From: Actinomycetospora chibensis
GTDB taxonomy: Bacteria > Actinomycetota > Actinomycetes > Mycobacteriales > Pseudonocardiaceae
DNA length: 64,000 bases
Direction of reading: 5' to 3'
Assembly: GCF_028737215.1 (NCBI RefSeq)
Contig: NZ_JAQZAM010000005.1
Span: forward strand, 287,534-351,533
A model generated the notes under the pieces. The model was not told the origin of the DNA. It worked only from the letters and a program-made list of their open reading frames with translations, and searched no databases. Every line of letters starts with the position of its first letter. The stretch's first letter is position 1. This document shows positions 54,510 through 63,184 of the stretch, one piece after another. The translations under genes were made by a program, and so were the position numbers.

Positions 54510-55922
54510 TCAGCCGCCGGTGATGAGGTCCTGAGGGATCTCCTCGTCGTCGCGGATGGCGTCGAAGAACTGCCCCGACTTCTGCTTGTTCCAGACCACG
54601 CCGCCGGAGACGCTGCTCGAGAGGTCGATCGGCACGGTGGTGGTCACCCCACCGCCGCCGGACAGCGAGCGCATCGCGAAGCCCAGGCTCGCCAGGTTCC
54701 AGATGTGGGTGCTGTCGTCGACGGTGAGCGTGCCGATCGCCGAGTTCGCGAACGGCACGATCCGGAACGGGTTGAGCAGCGTCACCGGGCTCGCCGCTTC
54801 GCTGACCAGCGCGGAGAGGAACTTGCGCTGGTTCTGGATGCGCTGCAGGTCGGCGTTCGGGAACGCGCGGGTGCGCACGAAGCCCAGCGCCTGGGGGCCG
54901 TCGAGCGTCTGGCACCCGGCGGGCAGGTCGATGCCGGCCTTCGGGTCGTCGATCGCGTCGTCGAGACACATGTCGACCCCGCCGATCGCGTCGACCATGC
55001 CCGCGAAGCCCTCGAAGCCGATCTCCGCGTAGTGGTCGATCTCGATGTCGGCGGCGGTCTCGACGGTCTGCGTCAGCAGCTCCGGCCCGCCGATCGAGTA
55101 GGCCGAGTTCAGCCGGCCCCGGCCGTGACCGGGGATGGGCAGGATCGAGTCGCGCGGCAGGCTGGTGAGCGAGGTCTGGCCGCCGAACCCGCCGACGTGC
55201 ACGAGCATCATCGTGTCGGTGCGGCTGCCGTCGACCTCACCGGTGGAGAGCTGCTGCGCGGCGGTGTCGCTGAGCCCGGCGCGGCTGTCCGAGCCGATGA
55301 TCAGCCAGTTGGTGCCGGAGCTCGAGGAGCCCTCGTACTCGGGCAGCGCCTGGATGCGCGTCATCTGCGTGTCGAGGTAGATCCCGAAGCCGACGAAGAG
55401 CAGCAGGATGACCGCGAGCACCGCGCCGATGCGCTTGGGCCAGCTCCAGTGCGCGAAGCGGCCGCCTCCGCGCCCACGCCCGCGCCCTCCCGAGCCGGCG
55501 CCGCTGCGCGACCACTCCGGACGCTCGGGGAGTCGTTCGCGCCAGGACGGGCGGGGGCCCTGCTCCCGGGCCTCGCGGGCGACGCTCGGGTCGAAGCCGA
55601 CCTGCGGGTCGCGGTTCCAGTCCGGCGCGCCGACGCGGGTCGGCTGCGCCCGGGGCGGCGAGGCGGCGGCGCCGCCGGCCCCGGCGGCCGGGGTCCCGCG
55701 CGGGGCCTTCCGGCCGCGGCCGGGCATCGAGAACCCGCCGGGCCGCTCGGGGGGCGGGCCGCCCGGGGCCGGGCGGGGTGCCTGCCCCGGAGGCGGGCCC
55801 GCCGGACGGGCGGGCGGGCGACCGCCGGGAGGCGGGCCGCCACCCGGGGGAGGTCCGCCGGGGGGGCCGCCGGGTCCCGAGGGGGGTCGCCCCCGACCGG
55901 GGGGTCCGCCGGGTCGGTTCAT
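54510..55922 (-). CDS. LytR-CpsA-Psr (LCP) family cell-wall ligase
   Basis: This 470-residue protein has a very long Pro/Gly/Arg-rich cytoplasmic N-terminus (~170 residues), one membrane helix (IGAVLAVILLLFVGFGIYL), and an LCP domain. The domain carries WLIIGSDSRAG, RTDTMMLVHV, SLPRDSILPIPG, LNSAYSIGGPELLTQTVE and GVDMCLDDAI. These provide the arginines that bind polyprenyl pyrophosphate. LCP enzymes join arabinogalactan or other glycopolymers to peptidoglycan. The C-terminus has RTRAFPNADLQRIQNQRKFL, another family landmark. ATG at 55922 is chosen at the Gly/Pro-rich start. Confidence 0.93.
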   Translation of the reverse strand: MNRPGGPPGRGRPPSGPGGPPGGPPPGGGPPPGGRPPARPAGPPPGQAPRPAPGGPPPERPGGFSMPGRGRKAPRGTPAAGAGGAAASPPRAQPTRVGAPDWNRDPQVGFDPSVAREAREQGPRPSWRERLPERPEWSRSGAGSGGRGRGRGGGRFAHWSWPKRIGAVLAVILLLFVGFGIYLDTQMTRIQALPEYEGSSSSGTNWLIIGSDSRAGLSDTAAQQLSTGEVDGSRTDTMMLVHVGGFGGQTSLTSLPRDSILPIPGHGRGRLNSAYSIGGPELLTQTVETAADIEIDHYAEIGFEGFAGMVDAIGGVDMCLDDAIDDPKAGIDLPAGCQTLDGPQALGFVRTRAFPNADLQRIQNQRKFLSALVSEAASPVTLLNPFRIVPFANSAIGTLTVDDSTHIWNLASLGFAMRSLSGGGGVTTTVPIDLSSSVSGGVVWNKQKSGQFFDAIRDDEEIPQDLITGG

Positions 55923-56105
55923 CGCCGCCTCACCTCGTGCCTCGCGGTGACGGAGCGCCGGGGGCGCCGGCCGGCTCTGGGGTGCCGGCCGCGGGCCGTC
56001 GTGGTCGGAGAGGATACGCAGGCCACGACGGTGCCCGACCGCCCCCGGACGGCCGAGGACCGGCACGGCGTGCTGACGGCACTCCGCCGGGGGTCGGCCC
56101 GGGCG

Positions 56106-56795
56106 TCACACGTCCGGACGAGCGGCGCGGTCGAGCACCGCGAGGACGAGCCCGGTGACGGTCGGGGCGAGCTCGCCGAGACGGTCGCCGCGCCCGTCCT
56201 CGACGGCATCGAGCACCAGCTCGTTGATGCCGCCGACGAGGGCGACCGCCGTGGGGCGCGGGATCCCCCGCAGGCCCTCGAGCTCCGGCACGGTCCCGGA
56301 CCCGCCCGCCGCCCACCGCGCGGCGCCGAGGCCGACCAGCACCGAGAGCTGGTCGGCGAACCGGTTGAGCACCTCGCGGCGTACCCGCCAGCCACGCTGC
56401 CCGAGCCCGCTGATCTCGGTGAGCAGCGTGCGGGTCAGGGCCGGCTTCTCGGCCAGGGCGTCCAGGTAGGCGCGGGTCGCGGTGTCGACCTCGGCCGCGA
56501 GGTCCGGCGCGGGCGCGTCGTCGCCGGCCCCGACCGCGGGCGCGACGGCCTCGGCGATGCGCGTCAGCGGGCCCTCGGCGGCCGCGACGTAGGCGGCGAG
56601 GAAGCAGTCCTCGCGGTCGGCGAAGTGCTGGTAGAAGGTCCGCTTCGACACCCGGGCGGTGGCGACGACGTCCGCCACCGTCACCGCGGCGTACCCGCGG
56701 TCGGCGACCAGGTCGATCATCGCCTCGACCAGGCGGTCGCGGTGGGCGGACCTCCCGATGGGACCAGGAGCACCCGACGGGGCCGGAACGGACAC
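56106..56795 (-). CDS. TetR-family transcriptional repressor
   Basis: This ~229-residue regulator has a TetR helix-turn-helix (VEAMIDLVADRGYAAVTVAD, VSKRTFYQHFADREDCFLAAY) and an all-helical ligand domain. GTG at 56795 puts the DNA-binding domain ~15 residues from the start; longer in-frame starts exist. It is divergent from a Baeyer-Villiger-type monooxygenase gene. Two perfect inverted repeats lie in the 91-base gap, strongly suggesting that it controls itself and the BVMO-SDR genes. Mycobacterial EthR-EthA has a similar divergent regulator-monooxygenase layout. Confidence 0.92.
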   Translation of the reverse strand: MSVPAPSGAPGPIGRSAHRDRLVEAMIDLVADRGYAAVTVADVVATARVSKRTFYQHFADREDCFLAAYVAAAEGPLTRIAEAVAPAVGAGDDAPAPDLAAEVDTATRAYLDALAEKPALTRTLLTEISGLGQRGWRVRREVLNRFADQLSVLVGLGAARWAAGGSGTVPELEGLRGIPRPTAVALVGGINELVLDAVEDGRGDRLGELAPTVTGLVLAVLDRAARPDV

Positions 56796-56803
56796 TGGAC
56801 AAC

Positions 56804-56852
56804 GGTACCACCGCGTACCAGACTGGCGACCCCTTCGGTACGGTCGTGTACC
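56804..56852. promoter_or_regulatory. Paired TetR operator candidates, GGTAC-N6-GTACC twice
   Basis: Two perfect inverted repeats of the form GGTAC-N6-GTACC occur at 56804-56819 and 56837-56852, with centres 33 bases apart (about three helical turns). They lie between the divergent TetR start (56795) and the monooxygenase start (56887). The shared arms and different spacers indicate selected sites rather than a chance duplication. Confidence 0.85.
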
Positions 56853-56886
56853 AACGCCCGGAGCGACGCCACGAGGAGGAACCCGG

Positions 56887-58404
56887 ATGACCACGCCCAC
56901 ACAGGCCGACCCGTCAGGACCGAGCACCGGCAGCGAGCCCGTCGCCCACCTCGCGGTGGCGATCGTGGGGAACGGCTTCTCGGGCCTCGGCACGGCGATC
57001 CGTCTGCGCCAGGCGGGCGAGGACAACTTCCTGATCTTCGAGCGCCACGACGACGTCGGCGGCACCTGGCGGGACAACTCCTACCCCGGCTGCGCCTGCG
57101 ACGTCCCGAGCCACCTCTACTCGTTCTCGTTCGCCCCGAACCCGGACTGGAGCCGCTCCTTCTCGGCCCAGCCGGAGATCCACGCCTACCTGCAGCGCGT
57201 GTCGGCCGAGTACGACATCGAGCGCTTCACCCGGAACCGCCACGAGGTGCTCGACGCGTCCTGGGACGACGACGCGCAGCACTGGGTGGTGACGACGAGC
57301 CAGGGCGTCTGGACGGCGGACGTGCTGGTGCTGGGCTCGGGCGCGCTGTCCGACCCGTCGTTCCCCGACGTCCCGGGCCTCGACGACTTCGAGGGCCCGG
57401 TGTTCCACTCCGCGACCTGGCGCCACGACCTCGACCTGCGCGGGCGCCGCGTCGCGGTGATCGGCACCGGCGCGTCCGCCATCCAGTTCGTGCCGGAGAT
57501 CGCCCCCGTCGTCGACACGCTCAAGGTCTTCCAGCGCACCCCGCCCTGGATCATGCCGCGCGGCGACCGCGCCATCACCGGCGTCGAGAAGCTGCTGTTC
57601 CGGTGGTTCCCGCCGGCCCAGCGGATCGTGCGCGAGGCCATCTACTGGGCGCGTGAGACGTTCGTGTTCGGGTTCAAGGACCCGAAGCGCATGGGGAAGG
57701 CTGCGAAGATCGCCGAGGCGCACATGCGGCGACAGGTCACCGACCCCGAGCTGCGCGAGAAGATCACGCCGACCTACTCGATGGGCTGCAAGCGCATCCT
57801 GCTGTCCAACGACTACCTGCCCGCGCTCGACCGGGACAACGTCGAGGTGGTCACCGAGAAGATCGTCGAGGTCCGCCCGGACGCCGTCGTCACCGCCGAC
57901 GGGGTCACCCACGAGGTCGACACGATCATCGCCGGCACCGGGTTCGCCATCGGCGACCTGCCGATCAGCCACCGCGTCCACGGGCGCGGCGGACGCAGCC
58001 TCGCCGACGACTGGGCGGGCTCGCCGTTCGCCCACAACGGCACCATGATCTCCGGCTTCCCGAACGCCTTCACCCTGCTCGGGCCCAACACCGGCCTCGG
58101 CCACAACTCGGTCGTGTTCATGATCGAATCGCAGATCAACCTCGTGCTCGACACGATCCGCCACATGCGCGAGCACGGCGTGGGCGCGGTCGAGCCGACC
58201 GTCGCCGCGCAGACCGCCTTCGTCGAGGAGATGCAGCGGCGGACGGCGGGCACGGTCTGGGTCGATGGCGGCTGCTCGAGCTGGTACCTCGACAAGCACG
58301 GCCAGAACTCCGCGCTCTGGCCCACGTTCACCATGCCGTTCCGCCGTCGGCTGAAGCACTTCCGGCCCGAGGAGTACGTCCTCACGCCGACCTCCCGTTC
58401 CTGA
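56887..58404 (+). CDS. Flavin-containing Baeyer-Villiger-type monooxygenase
   Basis: This 505-residue FAD/NADPH monooxygenase has the first Rossmann motif AIVGNGFSGLGTAIRLRQAG, GGTWRDNSYPGCACDVPSHLYSF split by the typical Tyr/Cys sites, a BVMO fingerprint-like FEGPVFHSATWRHD (the final residue differs from the classic WP) and a second Rossmann VAVIGTGASAIQFVPEI. Class members oxidise ketones to esters or oxygenate sulfur. ATG at 56887 has GAGGAGGAA upstream. The SDR gene follows after 24 bases, so the two are co-transcribed, probably for ketone or steroid-like substrates. Confidence 0.93.
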   Translation: MTTPTQADPSGPSTGSEPVAHLAVAIVGNGFSGLGTAIRLRQAGEDNFLIFERHDDVGGTWRDNSYPGCACDVPSHLYSFSFAPNPDWSRSFSAQPEIHAYLQRVSAEYDIERFTRNRHEVLDASWDDDAQHWVVTTSQGVWTADVLVLGSGALSDPSFPDVPGLDDFEGPVFHSATWRHDLDLRGRRVAVIGTGASAIQFVPEIAPVVDTLKVFQRTPPWIMPRGDRAITGVEKLLFRWFPPAQRIVREAIYWARETFVFGFKDPKRMGKAAKIAEAHMRRQVTDPELREKITPTYSMGCKRILLSNDYLPALDRDNVEVVTEKIVEVRPDAVVTADGVTHEVDTIIAGTGFAIGDLPISHRVHGRGGRSLADDWAGSPFAHNGTMISGFPNAFTLLGPNTGLGHNSVVFMIESQINLVLDTIRHMREHGVGAVEPTVAAQTAFVEEMQRRTAGTVWVDGGCSSWYLDKHGQNSALWPTFTMPFRRRLKHFRPEEYVLTPTSRS

Positions 58405-58428
58405 CTGCCACACTCGAGGAGAACCCCC

Positions 58429-59313
58429 ATGGCTGCCGACCTGGCCGGCAAGGTCCTGTTCATCACCGGCGCCGCCCGCGGCATCGGCGAGGAGACCGCG
58501 CGTCGCGCCGCCGCGCGCGGCGCGCACATCGCCGCGGTGGGCATGGAGCCCGAGCGGCTCGAGAAGCTCGTGGCCGAGCTCGGGCCCGGCCATTGCTGGG
58601 CCGAGTGCGACGTCACCGACCAGTCCTCGCTCGAGTCGGCGGTCGCGACGACCGTCGCCGCGCTCGGCGGGATCGACGTCGTGATCGCCAACGCCGGGAT
58701 CGCCAACCACGGCACCGTCGCCGAGAGCCCCGCCGACGTGATCGCGCGCGTCATGGAGGTCAACCTCATCGGCGTCTCGCGGACGGTCTCGGCCACCGTC
58801 GCCGAGGTCGAGAAGCGACAGGGCTACATGCTGCTCGTCTCGTCGCTCGCCGCCTTCACCGCGCTGCCCGGGATGGCCGCCTACTGCGGCGCCAAGGCGG
58901 GCGTGGAGAACTACGGCAACGCCCTGCGCTTCGAGCTCGCGTACCGCGGGATCGGCGTCGGCACCGCGCACATGGGGTGGATCGACACCGACCTCGTGCG
59001 CGACGTCAAGGCCGACTCGTCGACGTTCGAGGACACGCTCAAGAAGCTGCCCTACCCCCTGGGCGCGCTGACGTCGGTCGGGGACTGCGCGGACGCCTTC
59101 CTCGAGGGCATCCTCAAGCGCAAGCGTCGGATCTTCGTCCCGAAGGCGGTCGCGCTGGTCGCCGCCGCCCGCCCGATCACGTTCTCGTGGCTCGGCGACC
59201 TGCCCGTGCTCGCGCAGGCGAAGCAGATGGTGCCCCGTCTGGAGGAGCAGTTCCGGAAGACCGGACGCACCTTCGGGGCGTCGAGCGCGGGGATGGGCAA
59301 GCGGGGCGCCTGA
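58429..59313 (+). CDS. Short-chain dehydrogenase/reductase
   Basis: This 294-residue SDR has the cofactor motif ITGAARGIG, IANAGIAN, the catalytic Ser in LLVSSLAAF and YCGAK (YxxxK). The C-terminal extension (AKQMVPRLEEQFRKTGRTF) is longer than the core and typical of the mycobacterial SDRs paired with monooxygenases. It would oxidise an alcohol or reduce a ketone related to the BVMO substrate. ATG at 58429 has GAGGAGAA upstream, 24 bases after the BVMO stop. Confidence 0.93.
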   Translation: MAADLAGKVLFITGAARGIGEETARRAAARGAHIAAVGMEPERLEKLVAELGPGHCWAECDVTDQSSLESAVATTVAALGGIDVVIANAGIANHGTVAESPADVIARVMEVNLIGVSRTVSATVAEVEKRQGYMLLVSSLAAFTALPGMAAYCGAKAGVENYGNALRFELAYRGIGVGTAHMGWIDTDLVRDVKADSSTFEDTLKKLPYPLGALTSVGDCADAFLEGILKRKRRIFVPKAVALVAAARPITFSWLGDLPVLAQAKQMVPRLEEQFRKTGRTFGASSAGMGKRGA

Positions 59314-59360
59314 TCCGCCCCGCCAGCCACAGCGGGACCCCTGCGGCGCGGGTAGCGTCA

Positions 59361-59382
59361 TCACTGAACCACTACTCAGTGA
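59361..59382. promoter_or_regulatory. Perfect inverted repeat TCACTGA-N8-TCAGTGA before the P450 gene
   Basis: The 22-base palindrome lies 31 bases before the P450 start, in the 100-base gap after the SDR gene. Its arms differ from the GGTAC sites, so a different regulator may act here. It is a candidate TetR-type operator. Confidence 0.6.
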
Positions 59383-59413
59383 ATCTTGAGCGTGCCCGAA
59401 AGGGGTCCTGCCC

Positions 59414-60634
59414 GTGACCGACCTCGCCACCGGCCCGGTCTTCACCGACGACTACTGGCGCGAGCCCTTCGCCGTCCTCGGGGAGGTCCGCGAGCAGGCC
59501 CCGGTCCGCGAGGTCGAGCTGCCCGAGGGCGGCACGACGTGGCTGGTCACGCGGTATGCCGACGCCCGCTCGGTGATGGCCGATCCGCGCTTCGTCAAGG
59601 ACTTCCGCAACTCGCTGCCCGAGGAGCAGCGGGCGAACGTGCCCGGCCTCCCCGCCCCGGCCGGGCTGATGATGCTGCTCAACGACCCGCCCGTGCACAC
59701 CCGGCTGCGCAAGCTCGTCGTCAAGGCGTTCACGGTGCGGCGGGTGGCCGCGTTGCGCCCGCGGATCGAGACGATCGCGGCGGCGCTGCTCGAGGGCATG
59801 CCCGGGGACGCGGCGGTCGACCTCGTCGCCGACTACGCCGTGCCGCTGCCGATGGCCGTCATCTGCGAGCTGCTGGGTGTGCCGGTGGACGACCGCGACG
59901 CCTTCGGGGCCTGGTCGAAGACGATGATCGACGAGGGTCCCGACGAGGGGAAGCAGCAGGCGAGCGCGAGCCTGGCCGCGTACCTGGGCGAGCTCGTCGA
60001 GCGCAAGCGCGCGGAGCCCGACGACGCGCTGATCTCGGCGCTGATCGAGGTCTCGGAGGAGGGGGACGCGCTCTCCACCGACGAGATCGTCGCCATGGGC
60101 ATGATCCTGCTGATCGCCGGCCACGAGACGACGGCGACGCTGATCACCACGGCGGTCGAGGCGATGCTGCGCGACCCCGCGCTGCGCGATCGTCTCGCCG
60201 CCTCCGAATCCGACGCACTGCGCGCGGCGATCGAGGAGTTCCTGCGCTGGGGCTCGCCGATCGCCCACGCGCCACTGCGCTTCGCCGCCGAGGACGTCGA
60301 CTTCGACGGCGTCGTGATCCCGCGCGGCGCGCTCGTGACGGTGTCGCTGGCCGCGGCGAACCACGACCCCGCGCGCTTCGAGCGCCCCGACGACTACGAG
60401 GAGCTGCGCGACACCACCGGGCACCTGGCGTTCGGGCACGGCCTGCACTTCTGCCTCGGAGCGTCCCTGGCCCGGCTGGAGGCCGAGGTCGCGCTGCGGA
60501 CGCTGCTCGACCGCTTCCCGGCGTTCGTCGCCGGGTCCGACGTGCCGCTCGAGCGTCGCCGCAGCGTGCTCGTCAACGCCTGGGCACGGCTGCCGGTGGT
60601 GCTCGACCCCGACGCGGTCGACGGGTCCGCCTGA
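59414..60634 (+). CDS. Cytochrome P450
   Basis: This 406-residue bacterial P450 has the I-helix AGHETTA, the ExxR pair in EEFLRW, the meander and the haem-ligand loop FGHGLHFCLG with the cysteine. An N-terminal membrane anchor is absent, so it is soluble and needs a separate ferredoxin and reductase, neither of which is nearby. GTG at 59414 follows GGGGTCC after AAAGG. It is separated from the SDR gene by 100 bases and a distinct inverted repeat, suggesting its own promoter. The substrate is unknown; the BVMO-SDR neighbours suggest hydrophobic ketones or sterols. Confidence 0.95.
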   Translation: MTDLATGPVFTDDYWREPFAVLGEVREQAPVREVELPEGGTTWLVTRYADARSVMADPRFVKDFRNSLPEEQRANVPGLPAPAGLMMLLNDPPVHTRLRKLVVKAFTVRRVAALRPRIETIAAALLEGMPGDAAVDLVADYAVPLPMAVICELLGVPVDDRDAFGAWSKTMIDEGPDEGKQQASASLAAYLGELVERKRAEPDDALISALIEVSEEGDALSTDEIVAMGMILLIAGHETTATLITTAVEAMLRDPALRDRLAASESDALRAAIEEFLRWGSPIAHAPLRFAAEDVDFDGVVIPRGALVTVSLAAANHDPARFERPDDYEELRDTTGHLAFGHGLHFCLGASLARLEAEVALRTLLDRFPAFVAGSDVPLERRRSVLVNAWARLPVVLDPDAVDGSA

Positions 60635-60695
60635 CCGCACGGCGGGACCTGCCCTGTGACACCCTGCGGCGGGTGAGCGGAGGGGCGACGGCGTC

Positions 60696-61841
60696 ATGAC
60701 GGCACCGGACGCGCGCTGGACGCTCGCGATCGACCACGGGACCTCCACGACCGTCGGGGCCTGGGCCGACGTGGACCCGCGGGACGGCTGGGTGCGCGTG
60801 GGCGCCGTGACCGTCGACGGGGCGCCCGCCATGCCGTCGGCGGTGCTCTCGCGCCCCGACGGCGCGGTCCTCGCCGGCCGGCCCGCGCTCGAGGCCGGCA
60901 CGTTCGACCCGGCCGCCGCGCTGCTGCGCACCCGTCCGCACCTCGCGGCGAGCACCGGCGGGCCCCCGGAGCTCCTGACGCAGTGGCCCCGGCCGACGAC
61001 CGCGGTCGACGTCGCCACGGCGCTCATCGCGAAGGTGATCCGGGCGGAGGCCGGGCGCCGGGGCACGCTGCCGTCGTCGGTGGTCCTGCTGCACCCCGCG
61101 TCGTGGTCGGCGCCCGCCCGCGAGGCGTTGCGCCAGGCCGGCCTCGCCGCGCTCTCGGCGATCCCCTACACCTCGCCCGACCAGCTCGACCTGCTCGACG
61201 GTCCGCGCGCGGCCGCGCACCGGCTCGGCGGCCAGGGGCGGCTGCTCGTCGTCGACGTCGGCGGCGCGGCCACCGAGCTGGCCGTCGTCGACCGCGGCGG
61301 CGACGGCACCGGCTCGGTCACCGCGATGCGGTCGGTCAACGTGGGCGCCGAGGTGCTCGACGACGCCCTCGCCCAGCTGATCCTCGACCGCTCGCCGCCG
61401 CACCTCGCCGCGCGCGTGCGCTTCGGCGGCGACCTGGAGGCCCATCGCGCCTGGTACCGGCTGCGCACGAGCGTCCGGGACGCCAAGGAGGCCCTGGCCG
61501 CGCAGGGCACCGTCGCGGTCGCGCTGCCCGTGCTGCCGCCGGAGAACCCCGTGCCGGGCGTCGTGTCGCTGACGCACGCCGACCTCGGCGCCATGCTCGC
61601 GCCAGGTCTCGAGGAGATCGCCCAGGGGATCGCCGCGCTCGTCGGCCCCCTCTCCGGTCCCCGGCCGGCGATGCTCGTGCGCGGTGGCCTGACCGACATG
61701 CCGCGGGTGCGGGAGTGGCTCGCCGAGCGGACCGGGTTCGGCCTGGCCCACGGCGGGGACCCGGGCGCGGTCTCGGCGACCGGCCCCGCCTCGGGCGCGG
61801 CCGCGTGGGCCGCCGAGCGGCTGGGTCTGGGGCGGCGATAG
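60696..61841 (+). CDS. Hsp70-like ATPase domain protein
   Basis: This 381-residue protein is built like the nucleotide-binding domain of Hsp70: LAIDHGTSTTVGAW as phosphate-1 (DnaK IGIDLGTTNS), LLVVDVGGAATELAVVD as phosphate-2, and MLVRGGLTDMPRVREWL as the adenosine motif. The peptide-binding and lid domains of DnaK are absent. Such actinobacterial short Hsp70-like proteins are of unknown role. The SD of the next gene overlaps its stop, so both are linked. Confidence 0.85.
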   Translation: MTAPDARWTLAIDHGTSTTVGAWADVDPRDGWVRVGAVTVDGAPAMPSAVLSRPDGAVLAGRPALEAGTFDPAAALLRTRPHLAASTGGPPELLTQWPRPTTAVDVATALIAKVIRAEAGRRGTLPSSVVLLHPASWSAPAREALRQAGLAALSAIPYTSPDQLDLLDGPRAAAHRLGGQGRLLVVDVGGAATELAVVDRGGDGTGSVTAMRSVNVGAEVLDDALAQLILDRSPPHLAARVRFGGDLEAHRAWYRLRTSVRDAKEALAAQGTVAVALPVLPPENPVPGVVSLTHADLGAMLAPGLEEIAQGIAALVGPLSGPRPAMLVRGGLTDMPRVREWLAERTGFGLAHGGDPGAVSATGPASGAAAWAAERLGLGRR

Positions 61842-61850
61842 GGAGCTCGC

Positions 61851-62702
61851 GTGGAGGGTGACGCCGTCCATCGGTGCGCCGCCCGCCTCGACGCGCTCTC
61901 CGGCGCGACCGTCGTCCGCAACGACTTCCGGACGCCGTCGCTCGCCACCGCCGACCTCGCCGGGCGGACCCTCGTCGCCACCCGCGCGCACGGCAAGCAC
62001 CTGCTGACCCGGCTCCATCACGACGGGGCCGACGACCTGACCCTGCACAGCCACCTCCGCATGAGCGGCTCGTGGACCGTGGTGCGCAAGCACGGGACCC
62101 ACGGTCGTCCCCTGCTCCCCCGCCACCTCGCCGTGCGCGCGGTGCTGACCCTCGACTCCGGGGTGTCGCTCGTCGGCATCGACGTCCCGGTGTTCGAGCT
62201 GCTGCGCACCCGCGACGAGCACCGGGTCCTCGGGCACCTCGGGCCCGACGTGCTGGCCGGGCAGCCGACCGCGACGCAGGAGGAGTTCGACCTCGGCGAG
62301 GCGCTCGCGCGGCTGGGCCGCGACCCGGCGCGGCCGGTCGTCGAGGCGCTGCTCGACCAGCGCGGGGTCGCCGGGCTCGGCAACCTCTGGGTGGTCGAGC
62401 TGTGCTTCCTGCGCGGGCTGTGGCCGTGGACCCCGGTGGGCGAGGTCGACCTCGAGCCCCTGCTCGCGCTGGCCCGGCGCATGATCCGCCACAGCCTCGA
62501 GCACCGGACGGGCATGACCACCACGGGCGTGAAGCGCCGCGGCGAGAACCACTGGGTCACCGGGCGGTCGAACCGGCCGTGCCGGCGCTGCGGCACGCTC
62601 GTGCGCTTCCGGCCCGCCGCCGGCTCCGGCGCGCCGTTCACCCGCGAGGTGTGGTGGTGTCCGTCGTGTCAACCGGCCCCGGCCGGGGCACACGGGCCCT
62701 AG
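61851..62702 (+). CDS. Fpg/Nei-type DNA glycosylase-like protein lacking Pro2
   Basis: This ~283-residue protein has the Nei scaffold: EGDAVHR at the N-terminus, the GKHLL turn with the conserved lysine, HSHLRMSGSW, LLDQRGVAGLGN (helix-two-turn-helix) and a zinc finger CRRC...CPSC at the C-terminus. The family's catalytic N-terminal proline (MPEG) is missing: the frame reads MEGD, with TAG in frame 12 bases upstream and GGGAG at 61841-61845 supporting the GTG start at 61851. Glu takes position 2. It may be an inactive binder, or use other residues. Confidence 0.8.
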   Translation: MEGDAVHRCAARLDALSGATVVRNDFRTPSLATADLAGRTLVATRAHGKHLLTRLHHDGADDLTLHSHLRMSGSWTVVRKHGTHGRPLLPRHLAVRAVLTLDSGVSLVGIDVPVFELLRTRDEHRVLGHLGPDVLAGQPTATQEEFDLGEALARLGRDPARPVVEALLDQRGVAGLGNLWVVELCFLRGLWPWTPVGEVDLEPLLALARRMIRHSLEHRTGMTTTGVKRRGENHWVTGRSNRPCRRCGTLVRFRPAAGSGAPFTREVWWCPSCQPAPAGAHGP

Positions 62703-62727
62703 AGATCGCCTGCTGAGGGGAACCACC

Positions 62728-63174
62728 ATGGCCGTCGCGGCCGACATCGAGCGCGCCACCGACTCGACGACCGACTGGGTGGCCGAGCACGTCCAGCAGT
62801 ACGTGGCCTCCGGCGGCACCGAGGGCCACGACTGGCGCGGCGTGCCGACGCTGGTGCTCGCCACCACCGGCGCCCGCACCGGCGAGCCCCGGCGCACCGG
62901 GCTCATCTACGGCACGAGCGGTGACGACCTCGTCGTCGTCGCCTCGGTGGGCGGCGCTCCGGAGGACCCGCAGTGGTACCGGAACCTGCTGGCCGAGCCG
63001 CAGGCCGGCGTCCTCGTCGGCACCCGGAAGCTCACCGTCCGCGCCCGGACCGCCGGTCCGGAGGAGCGGGGCCCGCTCTGGGAGCAGATGGCGCACATCT
63101 TCCCGAAGTACGAGGACTATGCCCGCCGGACCGACCGCGAGATCCCCGTCGTCCTGCTCACGCCGGAGGCCTGA
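62728..63174 (+). CDS. F420H2-dependent nitroreductase/quinone reductase family protein (Ddn-like)
   Basis: This 148-residue protein has the Ddn family pattern: PTLVLATTGARTGEPRRTGL (a phosphate/F420-binding loop), DDLVVVASVGGAPEDPQWYRNLLA, and a C-terminal EREIPVVLLTP-like end. The family reduces quinones or nitro compounds with reduced coenzyme F420 at the membrane. ATG at 62728 has GAGGGGAA upstream. It follows the Nei-like gene by 25 bases and precedes an EEP-family gene by ten bases. Confidence 0.93.
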   Translation: MAVAADIERATDSTTDWVAEHVQQYVASGGTEGHDWRGVPTLVLATTGARTGEPRRTGLIYGTSGDDLVVVASVGGAPEDPQWYRNLLAEPQAGVLVGTRKLTVRARTAGPEERGPLWEQMAHIFPKYEDYARRTDREIPVVLLTPEA

Positions 63175-63184
63175 GAACGCTGCG

